DNA from: Gammaproteobacteria bacterium
GTDB taxonomy: Bacteria; Pseudomonadota; Gammaproteobacteria; SZUA-140
Direction: 5' to 3'
DNA: 64,000 nt
Assembly: GCA_016712635.1 (NCBI GenBank)
Contig: JADJQS010000007.1
Coordinates: 184,933-248,932, forward strand
The position numbers and the translations under genes are program-made. This document shows positions 61,711 through 64,000 of this stretch, piece after piece. The notes under the pieces are model-generated. The model was given only the letters and a program-made list of their open reading frames with translations, was not told the origin of the DNA and searched no databases. Positions within the stretch are counted from its first letter, which is position 1; every line of letters starts with the position of its first letter.

Positions 61711-62564
61711 ATGCGTGCCTGGACGACTCTGGCCGCGGCGGCGGCCGCGCTGCTGTTCGCATCCGCGCTCGGCGCCGCCATCGCATTCCCCGCGCTCACC
61801 GGCCGCGTGGTGGACCAGGCCGCGATACTGCCCGCGGCCGCGCGCTCCGGGCTGGAGCAGCAGCTCGCCGCGCACGAAGCGGCCACCAGCAACCAGGTGG
61901 TGGTCGTCACGATCGAATCCCTGCAGGGCCCCGCCATCGAGGACTACGGCTACCAGCTCGGCCGCTACTGGGGCATCGGCCAGGAAGGGCGCGACAACGG
62001 CGTCCTTCTGATCATCGCGCCGGCCGAGCGCAAGGTGCGCATCGAGGTCGGCTACGGCCTCGAGGGCACGCTGACCGACGCGCTGGCCAGCAACATCATC
62101 CAGCGCGTCGTCCTGCCGCGCTTCCGCCGCCGGCGACATGGCCGCCGGCACGGTGGAAGGGGCGCGCGCCATCCTGCAGGTCATCGAGGGGACGTACCAG
62201 CCGCTGCCCGGCGCTGGCGGCGCGGAGGACGCCGGGCAATTTCATGGCTGGTTCATCTTCCTGGTGATTGCTGGCGAGGCGCTGGCGCGCATCGCCAGCG
62301 CGGGGCGGTATCGGCCGCGCTGCTGGGCGGCGGCGCGCTGCTGATCGGCTGGCTGGCGCTGGGCTCGCTGCTGGCCGGAGCGGTGATGGCAGTGCTGATC
62401 AGCGTGTTCCACCTGATGATCGGCAGCGGCGGGAATGGCGGCCTGCCGGGGGGCGGCGGTGGCGCCATCAGTGGCGGCCGCCGCCGCAGCGGCATGCGGC
62501 GAGCGGCGGTTTCCGCGGCGGTGGCGGCGGTTTCGGAGGCGGCGGAGCTTCGGGAGGGTGGTAG
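61711..62564 (+). CDS. TPM domain protein YgcG type (several frameshifts)
   Basis: The first frame gives a signal peptide and a TPM domain: 'FPALTGRVVDQAAILPAAARSGLEQQLAAHEAATSNQVVVVTIESLQG', 'YGYQLGRYWGIGQEGRDNGVLLIIAPAERKVRIEVGYGLEGTLTDALASNIIQRVVLPRF'. It is lost at about 62125; 'AGTVEGARAILQVIEGTYQPLPG' is in a second frame, 'LIGWLALGSLLAGAVMAVLISVFHLMIG' back in the first, and the glycine-rich tail 'GGFRGGGGGFGGGGASGGW' ends at 62564 in another. The tail is the usual end of YgcG proteins. Envelope-located. Confidence 0.82.
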
Positions 62565-62565
62565 C

Positions 62566-63184
62566 GTGGCATTTCTGAGCGAAAAGGACCGGCGCGACAT
62601 CGCGCAGGCGATCGCCATGGTTGAGGCGAAGACGCGCGGCGAGCTGGTGACGGTGATCGCGCGGGCGGCCGACGAGTATCTGTACGTGCCGCTGCTGTGG
62701 GCGGCGCTGCGGGCGCTCGCCATCCCGGGCGCGCTGATGCTGGCCGGCAACTCCGTCACGCTGCAGTAGGCCTACGAGGCGCAGGTGGCGAGCTTCCTGC
62801 TGTTCGCGCTGGTGTTTAACCTGCCCCCGGTGAAGATGCGGTTGACCCCGCGCGCGCTGAAGCGCTCGTGCGTGCGGCGGCTGGCGCGGGAACAGTTTTT
62901 CGCGCAAAACCTGCACCGCACGACGGAGCGCGCCGGGGTGCTGCTCTTTGTCAGCGTGGCGGAGCGCAGCGTGGAGATCCTCGCCGATGACGGCATCCAT
63001 CGGCGCGTGCCGGCGGGACGTGGAACGGGCCGTGGCCGATTTACCGGGGCGGTGCAGGGCAGGCCGCGTGGCAGAGGGTTTCTGCAGGCGATCCAGACCT
63101 GCGGCGATCTGCAGGCCGAGCATTTTCCCCGCCCGGCCGGGCGACAAAAACGAAAACTGCCCGATCACCATCATCGAGCTCTGA
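62566..63184 (+). pseudogene. Second TPM domain protein, interrupted
   Basis: From a GTG 1 base after the previous stop: 'FLSEKDRRDIAQAIAMVEAKTRGELVTVIARAADEYLYVPLLW', an in-frame TAG at 62767-62769, then 'YEAQVASFLLFALVFNLPPVKMRLTPRALKR ... LAREQFFAQNLHRTTERAGVLLFVSVAERSVEILADDGIHRRV', a shift near 63015 and the ending 'RPGDKNENCPITIIEL' in another frame. It is the TPM_phosphatase-like partner usually found after lemA and ygcG. Either a pseudogene or badly assembled. Confidence 0.75.
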
Positions 63185-63270
63185 GGCCGTTGGGGACGGT
63201 TGTATTCATCGACCCCGGACGTTGTGAAGAATACATCTGTCACCTGATGGCACGGAAGGAAAGGGCGAAC

Positions 63271-63928
63271 ATGATTCCGTGGGAGTTGCTCGACAGCGCG
63301 CAGGTTCGGGCGGGGGAGGGATGCTCGGCTCTCTACCGGCGCGACGACGAATGCTCGATCCGCATCGGCGTAACGAACTGATGAACAGCCGCACCCACGG
63401 TTCCGAGGACCGGCTTGCCGAGGCGGCCTGCGCAGGTCGCGGGCCGTGCCGGGCGCGCGTGCGGATCGGCGGGCTGGGCATGGGATTCACCTGCCGCATC
63501 CCCGCGCATGCTCGGCCCGGACGCCGTCGGTGGCGGCCGAGCTGGTGCCGGCGGTGGTGCGCTGGAACCGCGGGCCGCTGGGAGAACTCCGGCCGTCCGC
63601 TGGACGATGCGCGCAGGCGTGCACGAGGCGACGTCGCCGGACTGCTGCGGCGGCGTGCAGGCGGAATGCGACGCGATCCTGCTCGACGTGGACAACGGTC
63701 CGGCCGGGCTCACGTACAAGGGCAACGACTGGCTCCTACGGCGCCGACGGCCTGCGCGCGCGCGGCCGATGCCGCGCCCCGGCGGGGTGCTCGCGGTGTG
63801 GTCGGCCGCGCCGGACCGCGCGTTTCACGCACGCCTGGGCCAAGCGGGATTCGCGGTGGAGGAGCTGCGCGCGCGCATGGCGCCGCCGCGCGAGCGCACG
63901 CCACATCATCTGGCTGGCGCGGAAATAA
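63271..63928 (+). CDS. Spermidine-synthase-like methyltransferase (several frameshifts)
   Basis: The ATG at 63271 begins 'MIPWELLDSAQV'. Pieces in different frames assemble into one protein: 'YRRDDECSIRIG', 'LMNSRTHGSEDRLAEAAC', 'RIGGLGMGFT', 'VAELVPAVVRWNRGPLGEL', 'AILLDVDNGPAGLTYKGNDWLYGADGL', 'PGGVLAVWSAAPDRAFHARLGQAGFAVEELRAR' and 'RHIIWLARK' with a stop at 63928. These are the blocks of spermine/spermidine-synthase-fold proteins. At least four shifts occur in 650 bases, so the local sequence is unreliable. Confidence 0.7.
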
Positions 63929-63941
63929 ACCTGATTTAGGC

Positions 63942-64000
63942 AGGGACGGATTTAGGCATCGCGGGGATATGGCACGAGCGGGACAGACTTAAGTCTGTCC
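63942..64000. repeat. Family A repeat, cut by the window end
   Basis: GGGACGGATTTAGGC (63943) and the palindrome GGGACAGACTT/AAGTCTGTCC (63980-64000). Confidence 0.8.

Overview
The window looks like a chromosomal stretch of a GC-rich Gram-negative gammaproteobacterium, possibly a Chromatiales or Acidiferrobacterales type. This rests on an EptA-like phosphoethanolamine transferase, outer-membrane and lipoprotein genes, c-type cytochromes, DeaD, RluF, LemA/TPM genes and dense REP-like repeats; it is an inference, not a phylogenetic placement. No rRNA, tRNA, CRISPR array or prophage was found. About a dozen genes carry single-base shifts, mostly beside short homopolymers, and two poly-G stretches sit near 54.7-55.1 kb, so part of the apparent gene decay is probably assembly error.

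Layout. 0-5.6 kb: the start of a glycosyltransferase gene, two methyltransferases, a DUF2959 lipoprotein and a tandem pair of exported formylglycine-generating-enzyme-like proteins, one with two haem-binding motifs. 6.1-9.9 kb: a toxin-antitoxin cluster (HigBA, Xre/RES, an orphan BrnA-like antitoxin, AbiEi/AbiEii). 10.3-24.3 kb: SRAP peptidase YedK, then a type I restriction-modification island: hsdR, ORF6N gene, hsdS, a helicase-nuclease, a broken hsdM, a four-gene module (zinc phospholipase C, lipoprotein, winged-helix protein, nucleotidyltransferase), an intact hsdM and an mrr-like nuclease. 24.4-34.4 kb: SagB-type oxidoreductase, a yjbQ/UvrD chimera, a broken MNT/HEPN pair, yjbQ, a LexA-family repressor facing a second ORF6N gene, a bile-acid-symporter-type transporter, and two ~360-bp GIY-YIG elements with perfect 28-bp inverted ends. 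34.5-38.3 kb: small hypothetical and exported proteins, YihY and an HNH nuclease. 38.6-46.6 kb: an envelope-stress type cluster (DUF1328, small lipoprotein, histidine kinase, sigma-54 response regulator, CsbD, beta-barrel, DUF3096, Crp/Fnr regulator, Ysc84/SYLF, PilZ) with two sites matching the sigma-54 promoter pattern. 46.7-64 kb: mostly housekeeping genes (two rRNA pseudouridine synthases, EptA, thiamine-binding protein, Mut7-C protein, DeaD, fructose-bisphosphate aldolase, cytochrome c, LemA and two TPM genes, spermidine-synthase-like gene) plus a REP-associated tyrosine transposase (RAYT).

The window is dominated by short repeats. Family A (core GGGGACAGATTTATTT and palindromes such as GGGGACAGACTT/AAGTCTGTCCCC) fills more than 25 intergenic spots, flanks the RAYT gene and supplies the stop codons of four genes. 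Family B (28 bp, ends CGTCATYCCC and GGGRATCCAG) forms the ends of the GIY-YIG elements and also occurs alone or in gene-less pairs. Families C (GTAGCCCGGATGG type) and D (CCCGGATCAAGTCCGGG) are rarer. Families A, B and C have each entered hsdR without breaking its frame, and family D has broken the first hsdM copy. The best candidates for something new are the GIY-YIG/28-bp repeat element, the four-gene module beside the duplicated hsdM, the haem/FGE pair, and the perfect palindromes inside the ORF6N genes.
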